64,000 nucleotides of DNA, taken from positions 12,248,087-12,312,086 of the forward strand of contig JAMKCF010000015.1 of NCBI GenBank assembly GCA_023634235.1, in the 5' to 3' direction. Of the stretch, positions 1-10,800 are shown piece by piece (the stretch's first letter is position 1; each line of letters opens with the position of its first letter). The position numbers and the translations under genes were made by a program. This DNA is from Pisaster brevispinus. Its lineage: Eukaryota; Echinodermata; Asteroidea; Forcipulatida; Asteriidae. The notes beneath the pieces were generated by a model that saw only the letters and a program-made list of their open reading frames with translations, was not told the DNA's origin and did not search any database.

Positions 1-1249
1 TTGGGGTGTTTGTTTGTTTGTTTTGTTTTGTTTTGTTTTTAAGTCAACCTCAAATTTCTATCAAAAATGGATAAAACAAGTTACCTTCCTTTTCCCGTCC
101 ATTCCAAGGTACACTTTTGATAATATTGTCACAGACCAGTATCCTTACTTGGTGTATCCCTACATTATGCATAAAACAACAAACCTGTGAAAATTTGGGC
201 TCAATTGGTCATCAAAGTTGAAAAAAAACAATGGAAAAAAAAACCCACACAGGTTGCATGGAATTGTGTGTTTTCAGATGCCTGAGAAAGGCTTTATGCC
301 CGACGCCTTTCCCAGATTCAAAATTTTTTGTGAAAATATTACCTCTCTTCCATGTTGAAACACTGTTGGGTTTTAGGCACTTAACAAAAAGTTACAACTA
401 CTCGCAAAGCTGCTAAGGGTGACGGGTATAGTTTATTGTGTTTACTGTCTTTTTAATGTTTAAATTTTTAATTTTTAATTTTTGTACCAACTGAATGTTA
501 CGAAAACCAACATGTTACAGACTAGCTCAGTAGTCTAGTGGTTTAATTTGTTTATTCAATCAGACAGAAAACCATGGGTTCCACGTGTACTTCAAAAGCT
601 TGTGTGTTTTTTACTTTAGGTTATTTAAATGCTCCATAAACTAAACATTGGAGAAAGGACAAATTGAGGTTTATTTTGTACAATCAGTGAGACCTTCCAG
701 GAAATGTACCATATTGTGTTTTTTATTGTCTCCCCAAGTGAATCAATCATCGTTAAGATATGTCCATATGGTCTGACAAACTCAATGACGGCGTCTGCAT
801 TATGCGTTAAAAATGCGATGTAAACAAACAATTTGTCAATCTCCCATCATGCTGGCAACTTAAATGAAATATTTCCAATACTAATACTGGTAATTGAAAT
901 TGCGACAGTACTCATTTTCTATGTAGTGTTTTATTATCTCGGGGGCGACTCAAAGCGCCCATATTTTTCACAACAGGGTATCAAGAGCTCTTCTGACTTA
1001 TTGAGCCAAATTTGGAAAGAGATATTTGTCTGGGGGGACTGGTACTAGTGTATGCTTTATAATCAGTAAGGTTTTTAGAGTCTACCAATCACTCTAAATC
1101 CAGTACTTTGTTCTAAAAAATAGGGTCATAAAATGACCATAAAATCTTACTTGGTAAGTAGCAGTGCAGCTGTTGATAGTATTGTAGGTCATTGAAGGGT
1201 TTTTAACTATGCTTGATGCGTAGGATAAAATCAACTCAATTCTCTCCCT
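1..1249. repeat. Left edge: simple repeat and dispersed-repeat fragments
   Basis: Positions 1-40 are a low-complexity TTTG/TTTTG run. Positions about 141-420 match, with divergence, a segment at about 22462-22690; the shared core is 'gcataaaacaacaaacctgt' or a close variant. Positions about 1120-1195 carry a second fragment with 'cttacttggtaa' and 'gctgttgatagta'. These resemble a common short repeat of sea star genomes; that is recollection, not a search. No POLR3A exon was recognised left of 1250, although the gene must continue in this direction. Short ORFs at 231-416, 625-831 and 833-1048 show no recognisable domain. Confidence 0.45.
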
Positions 1250-1259
1250 CATCGAGTAC

Positions 1260-1310
1260 TCTTGTACTTCTCATGGACTATCTTCGATGTGCCACACGTC
1301 TTGACCTGAC
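1260..1310 (-). CDS. POLR3A: POLR3A exon 5, 3' end uncertain
   Basis: After TTCATTACAG the sequence in phase reads [16 protein letters not shown], which matches the RPC1 segment after the exon 4 zinc site. Three codons later the frame stops at a TGA (1249-1251). A GT at 1258-1259 could serve as a donor and end the exon before the stop, but it is a weak match. The exon call is firm; its downstream end is not, and a second lesion here is possible. Confidence 0.72.
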
Positions 1311-4300
1311 CTGTAATGAACATTCATGAACGGAATCTTATTAGCATAGTTAGACTTCCCCAGTTATAAAAACTTCTTTGTTATAATCATTATCAGTTAT
1401 AAGTTCTCTTGCTATTGATTTAGGAATATAACATTTTAATCTATTATTTTTTAAACCCAAGGATTTTTTCAAATGTCATACAATCAAGCTGCCACTACAA
1501 CCTGTACATTTAGTTTTTGTCCTGCGCCAAGTGCTAATAATAACATTCAATCCCTTGATATCCAAAAAGGACCCAGACTAATTTTGTTTCCCTCCAAGCC
1601 TCATTATGGCTAGACTTTTTGAGATTGGGAAACAAAAATGGCTGTGCAGTGTGAAAAGTATTCCCCAAGCCTTAAAAAAACAAAAACAAACCATCAAACA
1701 AACAAACAAGCCACATTTTGTTTTAAGAAACAGGACTCGTCAAAAGGATACAGTGCTTAACACAAACCTAATCGGTGTATGGGTAAAAACACAAATAATG
1801 TTTTACCCGCTGCTAAAATATAAATTTCAAACTGTCTCTAACCACAAGCTTGGTGGTCGAGTGGTAAGACATTTTCTCTAACATGGCAAAGGTTGTGGGT
1901 TCGAATCCCGACGAGTAATGTGGTTATTCATTCACAGGACTCTGGGGGAAAGTAAAGAGGACAGAAATTTCATGCTGGCCAAAGCCTCTGTTGCTCCTGG
2001 TCTTGGCCTCATTATATTCCCCCATATTAATCAGGTGGGATTCGAACTCACAAATAATAAGAAAAACAAAAATGGTAAGTAAACAAAAACAACGGTCCAG
2101 CCGAGTTTAATCTCACTTTTCTTGAGTTATTGCTACGACAACACGTCTTTTGTTTTAGCCTTAATTTTATCCTCTTTCAAAGTGTATAAAAACTGCATCC
2201 TTGGTCGAGTGGTAAGACATTTTCTCTAACATGGCAAAGGTTGTGGGTTCGAATCCCGACGAGTAATGTGGTTATTCATTCACAGGACTCTGGGGGAAAG
2301 TAAAGAGGACAGAAATTTCATGCTGGCCAAAGCCTCTGTTGCTCCTGGTCTTGGCCTCATTATATTCCCCCATATTAATCAGGTGGGATTCGAACTCACA
2401 AATAATAAGAAAAACAAAAATGGTAAGTAAACAAAAACAACGGTCCAGCCGAGTTTAATCTCACTTTTCTTGAGTTATTGCTACGACAACACGTCTTTTG
2501 TTTTAGGCTTAATTACCTTGAAACTTGACCTAAGGATTACAAAACCAAGGGCCTCCTGGTCGATACCAATCTACACACCAAGTTTAAAGTTGATATGCTT
2601 AGTTCTTGTCAAATTGTCGCTCTAACATTTATTTTGTTTTAGCCATAATGACCTTGTAATTTGACCCAGTTGGTCCAAAACCAACAGCCTTCTGGAAGAT
2701 TTCAAGACCAATCTAAACATCAGGTCTGGAATTGACATGCCAAGTCCTTCTAGAGTAATCTGGGACAATGACTGTACACACATGGAAGTGTGTAAACACC
2801 TGCAATCAGGGACCTCCTATTGTCCCTCTTTTGTTTGGACTTTTTGGCAACAACTCCCATTGGTTTTGTACACACTTTTCAACTGGAACCTTATTATCCT
2901 CTTTCAAAGTGTATAAAAACTGCATCCTTGTGGAGCATTCTTTTGTTCTTTCCTTTGTCCCTGCACTAATAACAGTTTCCCATAGAATTTGTCCACAAAT
3001 TTCCTTGTGGAGCATCCCAGTCTTTAGAATTTCTATGTGGAGACCTTTTGTTTTCCTTTTTTTTCTTTTATCCATGGTCCATTTTACGACCTTCCCATTG
3101 GTTTTGTACACAAAAGCGGAGCGAGGGCGTCCTCGCTCTGTCAAACACCCGGATTCCTTTTGTAAAAGTCCTCGGTTTCAACGGGTAGACACGCTCACAC
3201 ATGGAAGGACCAAGGCAAACACTATATGCCCCTTCAGCTTCATCTGAGGGGCATAATTAACAATTTATTCAGAGTTTTGGGTACAAACATCAAGTTATAT
3301 TTTCCCTCACCATTAAACATTCCACATTTTAGGCAGATCTGCTGTTTGTGACACTTCTCGTTAATCTTCTTCTTCAATCCTTTACGCTGAAGATAAGTCA
3401 ACGTTGGCCTTCTCAGGGCATCAAGGAATGATTGTCGATCTGATTGAATAAGGAGACTACTCCCACAACCCTGGAGATTTAAGAAAGAGACTGCAATCAA
3501 AATAAGTCAACTTAATTTGAGGGAGTCAAAAGCTAATTCCTTGACTTTGACAATGTCTGAGGCTGATATATTTCTCTGGAGGATCGGTAATGGTATGAAC
3601 TTTTCAATAGTAAATTATTCATTTCATGGCATCTTGTGGCTGAGCGGTTAAGAGCATTGGACTCAAGCGCTGGTGTTTTGATCAGCAGAGCTTTGTTGAG
3701 AGCCTGCTTCATGTTAATTAAGCATTTTTGCCCATCTGGGCCCAACTTCAAAGAATTGGCACTTAAAAAATCAGGGAATTCTGCACTTAGGCCAAGCTAT
3801 TTTAGCAATGAATTTTCGCTTGCGTACTGTTTTTGACTTGATGCCTCTTTTACGAATTACCGTACTCGAGCGCGCGCGTAGAACGGATCGGCCCAGGCCT
3901 GATTAAAATGTGCTAGATTCTAGCACATTTTAATGAACCAATTCCAGGGGTTATGATCGAGCAAGGCATGCTGTGAAAAAATGGCGCGGCGAGATCGATC
4001 ACCCCTGGGAACGAGGATGGATTAGCCCATCCCAGCGGTCCTGGATAGGCCGCTGGGGCGGAGCGAAGTTCGATCAGCGACCATTTGTCAACCGCTAGTC
4101 AATGTTCCATGGTTACCTATGCATGAAATACATCCTGGGTACCAGGCAAATTAGTCGCCCAATGGTCGACAACATTTGGTGCTCAATATGGGGCATGGTG
4201 GCACCCCACCCCCCATTGTGTCTTCATTGTGTGCTTGGAATCTCAGGAATTCTTCAGAGGATTTTTTATTTTATTTTTTTTTTTTTTGGGGGGGGTACTT

Positions 4301-7300
4301 TTGTACAAGAGGAAAATAGTGTGTTAAAGCGTGTTCCTTCCTCCATGGTCCAAGACAGTACGTACGGTCTTAAGGCCCAATGGTTTCATTGGGGATAAAC
4401 GTGCTGTGACGTAAGCTTTCCATATCTTAAGATTACGAGGTGATGTAGTTTGTCAGCTTGCACTTGCGATCGTCTGCTGCATGCAGCGTGTGCATAATGT
4501 TGTGTACAGCATGTAGTGTATTTCATCACTCAGAATGTGAACATGTACATGTTATTGACTACACGAGTCTCCCCGTGAAATGAATGCTAGGTCACATCTA
4601 GGTACATCTGGCAACATCCGGTCTGGCTGGACGGGGGTATCTGCCATTATTCACCGGAGCCTCGAAGTGTGCCGTCAGATGTTCGGGCTACCAACCTCAC
4701 TACCATCTCGTCACAGAAACTCTTCAAATCTTTCTCTTGAGTAACAGTCTTAAATGCTATCCGATGGTTTACCCCCCCCCCCCAAAAAAAAAAGGGGGCC
4801 AATCTCCCCGGAAACAGCAAAAGTCACGTTACGGTTGCGTCCACGTTGAGCGTGTGTATACAACGCGCCTCGCCGGGATACCGCGAGTTGCAACCTCGTT
4901 CCCAGTGGTGTACGATCTCGACACGCCATTTTGTTTTCTTTCCCAGAATGCCTTGCTCGATTGTAACCCCTGGAAGTGTGACTTCAAAATATCCAAATAT
5001 ATTGGATATTTAAATTAGTCCTGTGGTTGATCCATCCTGTGTTAGAGACTACGCAGAGCGCGCTGTCAAAGGACGCATCAAGTCATGGAGCAACTGGCCC
5101 CTCTCATTCTTTTTAATCTTGTGATACGTCTAAAACTGTATGCAGTTTAGGGTGACCATGTAAAAACATGATTCATTTGAAATGTATTGCGTCAAAATAC
5201 GTGCATTTTTACACGCGCGTATAAAGCGTCCGGAGAGATCCGACAAGCGCCCGACAAGCGTCCTACAAGCGCTCGAATGTTTTAACAAGCGTGCACGCAA
5301 AGCAGTACATTTTGGTTAGCCAATCAGCATTGATTTTCAGTGTTTCCCTCCCAAGGGTTTAGCGACGAGAGCATCCTCGTTCCCAGGGGTGATCGATCTC
5401 GCCGCGCCATTTTTTCCCAGGATGCCTTGCTCGATCATAACCTACCTACCTCTGGCCAAGCTATTTCACAATTAGCAATGAATTTTTGCTTGTGCCAAGC
5501 GTACTCCACATTTACTAGGCATTCTTCGCTTTCACAGCTAGCGCAGAATTCTGCGGTAAGCAGAGCCATGAAATTGGGCCCTGGTGCTTATTCTGTAAAG
5601 CGGGAATGGTAAATGTAAGCAAAACTCATGCCTGCAGCTCCATACTCTATAGTACAGGACCAGTACAAAACAAATATGTACATCACATTGTTGTGCTAAG
5701 CGTGTTTTTTCTAGCTCAGCAAACTTGCTCAGCAAACTGGTTGAAGTTAACCAGCTATTTAAAATTGGTTCCTGGAGCCGGGGAGTGACATACGGCAGTG
5801 ATGTGGTTTAGATCTGTGAATCAAGCTGTGCTAGAGTCTGTATGCTCCATGATAAACCTTACCTTACAAATGCATTGTAGAATACTGATAATTGACCTGA
5901 AGTATCCAATGTGGAACACGGGTAATTCAAGGTCAACGTAACCATAGTGACCGAGGCAGTCTGCTAGAGGATTGTGGCAGGTCAGACACGGATTGTCTTT
6001 CTCGCTTGTTCCCTGAAAGAACAAACAAGCAAATTGTTTATTCTGGTTGTGAAGCCAGAACACTCAGAAATGCGAACTTAATCACTAAACTAGCCAAGAA
6101 CACCATGGTGAGAGAAGACGGGGAAGGAAGTTTCAGTTTTAGAAGTGGGAGGAAAAACCCCATGCATTATTCCAGGGGAAAAAAGGAAGTTCAACTCAAT
6201 GGAAAACCAACGCAATCAGGTAGGGACTGAAAACCGAAAGATACACAATACCAACCTGACTGCCCGTTACTGTTTACAAATAAGCATTCAAATTCAATTA
6301 CATACTACATATAAATATACACTATAAAGAATATATTTAATACTGTTTTGTGTAAGTTTATTGATCGGGTTAGAAAAAGGTGAACAACATTGTTTTATTT
6401 ACCATGCGATGGTCTAGTACCCCGTACGGTATCGTGTTCTTGTTGCATTATCTGGCTGGTACAGATTCTTACTGAGGACATGGGTATGAGCTTGCTGACG
6501 GATTTGTTCTGGAGACATCAACCCAAAACGAACCTTGCTTCTGTTTGTGGAAAAAAAAGATGTTAGTTTTGTTATCAATTGAATATTTGTTTATTCTCAA
6601 TGATAAACACATTTTATGATTTATGAATGAGGATTTGGTTTTAAAGCAGAAACGACTGTAGTTGTGAACCCGTGATCCACCTGTCATAGAAGTATTTAAA
6701 TGTTGACATTATCGTAGCACGGGTTGGAACATTACGCCTTCGGTCGGCTGAAGAAAGACTATGGCTCTTTGGACTCTTTAGATCTTTAAAAAAGGATAGT
6801 TTTTTAACCCGTTGAAGATCTTTGGTCAAAGGGACAATGGATATGATAAAGACTAAGAGCAATGATTATCTCAGCTACCTAGTCACGCTAGTGACATGTT
6901 ACATATGTAAACCGGTCACACGTTATAATTACTGTTATGTCATTACTACATGTAGTACTACTGTAACGCAGGAATTAATGTGAGCAGGGCTCTCCTGGTT
7001 AACTATACAACTATAACTGTTCGGGTGAACGTGTGCCGGAGCAGAGGGCGAGTGTAGACGTCAATGAATAAATGGTGGTACAACAAACAAACGTTTCGGC
7101 CAAACTTCAATAATAATTTATTTGACGGGTATAACAATCGCAAATACACAGGTACAACACATCTAGCTGGTAGATATATGAGAGGCGAGTCTCTGATGTA
7201 TGGAGCCAGTCGGAGCACTCAAGAATGAGAGTCCGAATAAGAACACTTTAAAACGAGAATTTGGGGGGTGTTATATAGGGTTTCTGGAGGTGGGGTGTAT

Positions 7301-8474
7301 CTAGATTTAGCAATGATGTCACAGAGAAAATACATAAGATAAGTGACATCATTTGAATATAATAAGTTTGGATGAGGTAATGGTCAGCAGGGGAGTTATG
7401 GTCAGTGCCTTGGGGAACCTTGGGGTTATAGCCTAGGAATGTGTGTGGTGTGTTTTACAAGATAAGGGAGTGAGCTTTGAAGTGAAATAGACCACCTGTC
7501 GACAATGTTATAATTACAGGGGATAGGGGGAATGGTGAATTTAGTGCCAGAAAATGAGCCTTACATTTCTAATATGGAGTTCTTCGTTCACAGGGAGTTC
7601 CCCTACACAATAGTCTGTCACCGAATTCCCGTTTCACTCCAGTTCACTGCGTTAATAACGTGTGTACTGCATGTATCGTAGCTCCCACTTTGTACTTCAA
7701 CTTGTTAACAAAAGTGTCGGACTCGTTTACTGTGTTTCATTCAACCACCCGACATAGTCGGTCCTACTAAGTACCGCCAACACACCCTAAACACACCGTC
7801 AAAAATATCCACTGGTTTGAGGGTACATTTCATGTTAGCCCTGGTAGGAAGTCAGTGTATGTTGCACTGCACTTTACGGAGGAGTCCAACCTAGGCTAAT
7901 TTAATTTTTATAAAAAAGGAATTTTTTTCAAGCAAAATGTTTATCTCTAAATTCTAAAGCAGCATAGGCATAGCCACTGTAATGCCTTCTCACGGAGCTT
8001 GGACCGAAAAAAGCATGAAGAGTGCCCTCCGTTGTCCATCCCATGAGAAGACAATATATATGCCCAACGGTATGCTTCTATTTCTAATATTAATAATATT
8101 AGACTTAGAGATAACTTTTTCGCGTAAAAAACCCATCCATTTTCACAAACGAAATGTAACCTCAATCTGATGGAAATTCTTCTTAGCCCATACTCTACAG
8201 TTCTATTCCGCTATCGTCGATTTAAACTGTACTTTGGAGGTGTTGACAGTATATTGACGGTACTGTGGCAATTGAGTTGACTGTCGACGGTGTGTTGACG
8301 GTTACTTGTACTTATAATGACAATCATAATGTCATTGTAATGTATGTATACAGGAGTCAGGACCGGCTCTGTCGCATGTTTCCATTTTCACGTTTCACCC
8401 GTTTTCTACTGCAATTTTAATAAAACTTACATTTTTTTGGCAACGTCTGTCTCTCTGAACTGTTCTTTCACCAT
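1260..8474 (-). CDS. POLR3A: DNA-directed RNA polymerase III largest subunit (RPC1), 5' exons 1-5, partial
   Basis: The product is the catalytic largest subunit of nuclear RNA polymerase III, which makes tRNA, 5S rRNA and U6. Five minus-strand exons match the start of the RPC1 family in order: 8431-8474, 6403-6540, 5863-6012, 3311-3470 and about 1260-1310. Joins are in phase: 1/2 phase 2, 2/3 phase 0, 3/4 phase 0, 4/5 phase 1. The decoded part covers the N-terminal clamp core with its zinc-binding cysteines and the GHYGY motif. The rest, including the active site, lies beyond position 1. Two oddities are visible: exon 2 is 138 nt where 139 is needed, and exon 5 meets an in-frame TGA at 1249-1251 if no donor is used first. 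Retained introns exclude a processed pseudogene. Either the assembly has indel errors or this is a damaged copy. The family assignment is secure; functionality is not. Confidence 0.88.
1855..2158 (+). mobile_element. tRNA-derived SINE-like repeat, copy 1
   Basis: This is a 304-bp unit that recurs without a visible difference at 2203-2506. The head contains an A-box-like TGGTCGAGTGG and a perfect Pol III B box (GGTTCGAATCC), about 50 bases apart, as expected of a tRNA-like promoter. A second GATTCGAA motif lies near its middle. It sits in POLR3A intron 4. No poly(A) tail or target duplication is evident. Confidence 0.65.
2203..2506 (+). mobile_element. tRNA-derived SINE-like repeat, copy 2 (identical)
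   Basis: This is a second copy of the 1855-2158 unit, matching base for base by eye. The 44-bp spacer between copies ends in about 34 bases that also occur at about 2896-2930, beginning 'atcctctttcaaagtgtata'. The arrangement looks like a recent tandem duplication with a template switch, or an assembly artefact. Confidence 0.65.
2497..2757 (+). repeat. About 134-bp unit, two diverged tandem copies
   Basis: Units near 2499 and 2633 share, in order, TTTGTTTTAG, an AATnACCTTG/AATGACCTTG block, an ACCnA block, CCTCCTGG/CCTTCTGG and a late 'gatatgc/gacatgc' element. This is a short, degenerate tandem array in POLR3A intron 4 with no coding content. Confidence 0.45.
2780..3160. repeat. Dispersed repeat with 'cccattggttttgtacac' motif
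   Basis: Positions 2788-2872 closely match 26790-26885, including 'acctcctattgtccctcttt' and 'cccattggttttgtacac'. The last motif recurs at about 3097 here and at about 27221. The 159-residue plus-strand ORF and the 112-residue minus-strand ORF over this interval are by-products of the repeat and have no domain. Confidence 0.55.
3311..3470 (-). CDS. POLR3A: POLR3A exon 4
   Basis: This 160-nt exon encodes GCGSSLL, then [20 protein letters not shown], then [14 protein letters not shown]. The last CxxC is the second half of the clamp zinc site, and the [13 protein letters not shown] stretch is diagnostic of Pol III RPC1. The acceptor is AAATCTCCAG and the donor GTGAGG. It enters in phase 0 and leaves in phase 1. 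The longer ORF around it, 3240-3500, extends into intron on both sides. Confidence 0.9.
3628..3697 (+). mobile_element. tRNA-derived SINE head, truncated
   Basis: The sequence has a perfect A box (TGGCTGAGCGG at 3637-3647) followed by 'ttaagagcattggactcaag', matching the tRNA-like heads found in reverse orientation near 28.1 and 35.4 kb. The B box is missing, so this is a 5' fragment. It lies in POLR3A intron 3. Confidence 0.5.
3860..4015 (-). mobile_element. Non-autonomous TIR element fragment (CCTCGTTCCCAGGGG family)
   Basis: Read on the minus strand, this copy starts with 'cctcgttcccaggggtgatc', then GCGCCATTTTTTC, GCCTTGCTCGATCATAACCCC, and ends near a perfect palindrome built on TTAAAATGTGCTAGA. 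The same blocks appear at 4888, 5368 and 12053. It has no coding capacity and resembles a MITE-type DNA transposon derivative. Confidence 0.6.
4365..4570. repeat. Dispersed repeat shared with 51388-51610
   Basis: Both loci share 'ggataaacgtgctgtgacgt', a following 'agctttccatat/agcttttcatat' block, and a downstream region containing 'atgtacatg'. The function is unknown; no ORF is present. Confidence 0.5.
4885..5400 (+). mobile_element. Non-autonomous TIR element, about 500 bp
   Basis: Left end 'aacctcgttcccag', interior with 'tcaaaatacgtgcatttttaca', 'cctacaagcgctcgaa' and 'ccaatcagcattg', right end near 'gggtttagcgacgagag'. The layout parallels 12045-12500 over its whole length. The two ends are roughly inverted (CCTCGTT... 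and ...GACGAGAG). Positions 5368-5440 begin another partial copy. No transposase ORF is seen. Confidence 0.6.
5863..6012 (-). CDS. POLR3A: POLR3A exon 3 (zinc-binding clamp segment)
   Basis: This 150-nt exon encodes exactly 50 residues, from [13 protein letters not shown] through [16 protein letters not shown] to ILQCICK. The CxxC and GHYGY motifs mark the N-terminal zinc site and clamp of multisubunit RNA polymerase largest subunits, and the wording is specific to Pol III. The acceptor is TTCTTTCAG and the donor GTAAGG. It is open and in phase 0 at both ends. Confidence 0.92.
6403..6540 (-). CDS. POLR3A: POLR3A exon 2, with a one-base frameshift
   Basis: After a TTTCCACAAACAG acceptor the exon encodes [18 protein letters not shown] and then HVLSKNLY, matching the RPC1 segment that follows exon 1. 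Near 6425-6440 the frame changes: the last residues YGVLDHRM are in another frame and precede a GTAAAT donor at DHRM. The exon is 138 nt, whereas phase 2 entry and phase 0 exit need 139, so one base is missing. DHRM joins directly to GTSEKD of exon 3, as in the family. A sequencing or assembly indel, or real pseudogenisation, would explain this equally well. Confidence 0.85.
6541..8430. other. POLR3A intron 1, with dispersed repeat at 7150-7335
   Basis: No coding exon was recognised here. Positions about 7150-7335 match about 50120-50290 ('ctggtagat', 'gagaggc', 'agtctctgatg', 'tctagattta' in the same order). The surrounding 6950-7620 may be a solo terminal repeat or a longer transposon remnant, but no boundary could be drawn. 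Confidence 0.4.
8431..8474 (-). CDS. POLR3A: POLR3A exon 1 (start codon)
   Basis: This 44-nt coding exon reads [14 protein letters not shown] plus two bases of the next codon, followed by the donor GTAAGT. The peptide is the highly conserved N-terminus of Pol III RPC1. The ATG occupies 8472-8474 on the complement. The exon ends in phase 2, and the first base of exon 2 completes an isoleucine codon, which supports both boundaries. Confidence 0.88.
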
Positions 8475-8807
8475 GATTCTTCCTTGTCTTTATCATATTA
8501 CCTGACAAACGAATGAAAAACGATGTTTTAATTGCGTTAAATGAAACCATGTTGCAGTTGCAAGGGGGCTGCCATGTTTTTAAGATTTCAGCTGGTAACA
8601 CAACGTTAAAATTCTATCGCATTCGCACAATTTTAAGGGAACCAGCAAAGTAAAACTAACTCAGTCTGGTGCCTATCAACTTAAGTAGTGTAAATACGGT
8701 GTAATACGAAGGGTTTTATACACGATTGTATTAAGTTAAAAACTTGAAAATAAAATTAGCTGTTGCAAACTGCTTACCAACCAAAATGACCTATGGTATA
8801 AATGCAA

Positions 8808-9650
8808 AATAGTAAAGTTAGTGGCCTGATGTTTCGACCCTAGCAGAGTCTTTCTCGAAGGCTAAATGACAAGACTACAAACATAAACAGGTACATACAT
8901 TACTGATGTAACAAAGGCAGTCAAGTGGATGCAGAGGAAAATACACATTGAAAGCAGGCGGCTGAACAGAAAGGAGGGTAACAAAAGGGAGGGGATTGGG
9001 GGAAGGGGATGGTTGACCACAAGAGGTGGGAATCACAAAGAACATAATTAGTGCTGGGGAGGGGAGAGAAAGGTAGTTAATTGGTGAATGAGGCAGACTG
9101 GGGGGGGGGGCTTAAGCTTATCTGTGGTGTGAAGGAGAAGGCAAAGACAAAAAGTTATTAGTCATTTCCTTCTTGGATGTTCAGACCATGGAGTTGAATG
9201 GTCTGGAGACGTCTTATCCATCATTTATCTCTACTCAGGCGAACAATCTCTCTGTGGTTTCCTAGTGCCTCAATGCCCTGCAAAATCATGTCAGAAATTG
9301 AGTGATTAGGAAGATTGAAATGATGTCCTACGGGGGGAGTGTATCATGCAGCTTATGGGTGTTGACTGGATCTCAGGGCCGTAGACTACGTCTCTTGAGT
9401 GTAGTTCTCGTTTCACCTATTTTATTGTGGTGTTCAAGCTGGATACACCCGTAGGACATCATTTCAATCTTCCTAATCACTCAATTTCTGACATGCTTTC
9501 TCTGTGTATTTTCATCTGCATTATCTATTTCCACTTGACTGCCTTTGTTACATCAGTAATGTATACATATTGTTTATGTTTGATAGTCTTGTCATTTAGC
9601 CTTTGAGAAAGACTCTGCCGGGGTCGAAACGTCAGGCCACTAACTATTTT
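8808..9650. mobile_element. Foldback element with nested inverted repeats
   Basis: The outer arms, about 8808-8952 and 9505-9650, are imperfect inverted repeats of about 145 bp. An inner pair, 9288-9334 and 9448-9494, is a perfect 47-bp inverted repeat around a 113-base loop. The right arm carries AAGACTCTGCCGGGGTCGAAACGTCAGGCC-type sequence, reminiscent of Penelope-like element ends. No ORF of note. The interior has a G-run at 9101-9110. Confidence 0.6.
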
Positions 9651-9984
9651 TTGGAGTTAAAACTTATCACAAAAATGGGATAATGATCGTGTGTGAACTG
9701 TTTATATTATGGCGTTCTCCAAAAATGACAACTAAGAACTTACAAATTAATTTATATTGCTTCATCCTTCCGATGGGAAGTAACGCTGTTGGTCCCGTAT
9801 GTTGTGTAATGCCTGAATGCACGCATATAAGTAATCCAGGTACATCGCTAAGAGAGGGGGGTTAGGCCACGGTGTAAATTTGGCAGTGGCAGCTGAATGC
9901 GCCGCAGAGCGTTCTTACAAATACGGTAAACAAAGCTTCAAAAACATATCTGGACAACAATAAGTATACGAGAGCTTTTTGAAT

Positions 9985-10036
9985 CACCTGTAGAAAAGCG
10001 CTACATAAAAAACTAGTTATTATTATTTTGGGCGGC
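9985..10036 (+). repeat. SINE/LINE 3' tail remnant
   Basis: The sequence AAAGCGCTACATAAAAAACTAG followed by TTATTATTATT resembles the 3' end of the LINE at 16.2 kb (GGCGCTTTACAAATGTC then TTA repeats on its coding strand). It suggests a short element with a tail copied by the same retrotransposition machinery. Confidence 0.35.
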
Positions 10037-10800
10037 GACTTTTCAATTTTATTTTTTACTAAATGTTCGGCCTCTGGGCCTTTTGCCGGTACTGCCCGTT
10101 ATTTCTCAGTGAGAAAAATGTTAGTCTGGTTCAGCGTCAACAATAGGACTATCGTAGTAATTCATGTGAAGGAAATCACACCCTAAAAAAGAAAACCACA
10201 ATTTTGTGCGTAAAATTGCGGTTTCAACGCACCGCTTATACCCCGTGTGCATTCAAGTTACGCCTGACTACTGGTGTATCATCCACGAGCAAGACCCCTT
10301 TCTTTTCCGCACACAATAAATTCAACAGTCTGTGCGCGCGCGCGTGTAAATGTATTACATTTTGTTACAATCGAACGACGTGCAAAATTTAATAGAATCG
10401 TTTGGCCACTCCACTGATTTTGCAATGCACAAAGTCGTTTGCATAGTGTGTTGCCATAATAGAGGGGCCCACAAGGGGTGCACTACATTGTCTACGTCTG
10501 CGTGTATTTTTTATTGGAAACATAGCTTTAAAAATAAGAAATTATCACATTAAAGCGTATACAATGTGAAACCTTGGAAATATCCAATTCCCAAATTCAA
10601 CATTTCTAAAGGGGGGGGGGGGCACCCGGAGGGGGAAAGTGGGCACGGACACTGACACTAAGGGGGGGGGGGGGGGTGCCTATAGTGCCCACTTAGTTAC
10701 GCCACTGTTTCAACACTCGGTACTTAGATTCTGCCTTGTGAATGATTTAGGGCACATCACTTGATCTGTCTTACTTTTTACGAGCACAGCGCACTAAACT

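Noticed and set aside
1855..1925. Genuine tRNA gene
   Set aside because: A and B boxes are present but no cloverleaf with a plausible anticodon stem and acceptor stem closes, and the unit is a longer repeat; a SINE head fits better.
2768..3247. 159-codon plus-strand ORF and 112-codon minus-strand ORF
   Set aside because: They lie in a dispersed repeat also present at 26.8 kb, have no domain, and sit in a POLR3A intron.
9601..9645. Hammerhead ribozyme in the foldback arm
   Set aside because: A stem II-like hairpin and GAAAC are present, but the CUGANGA core is not, so it is kept only as a hypothesis in the findings.
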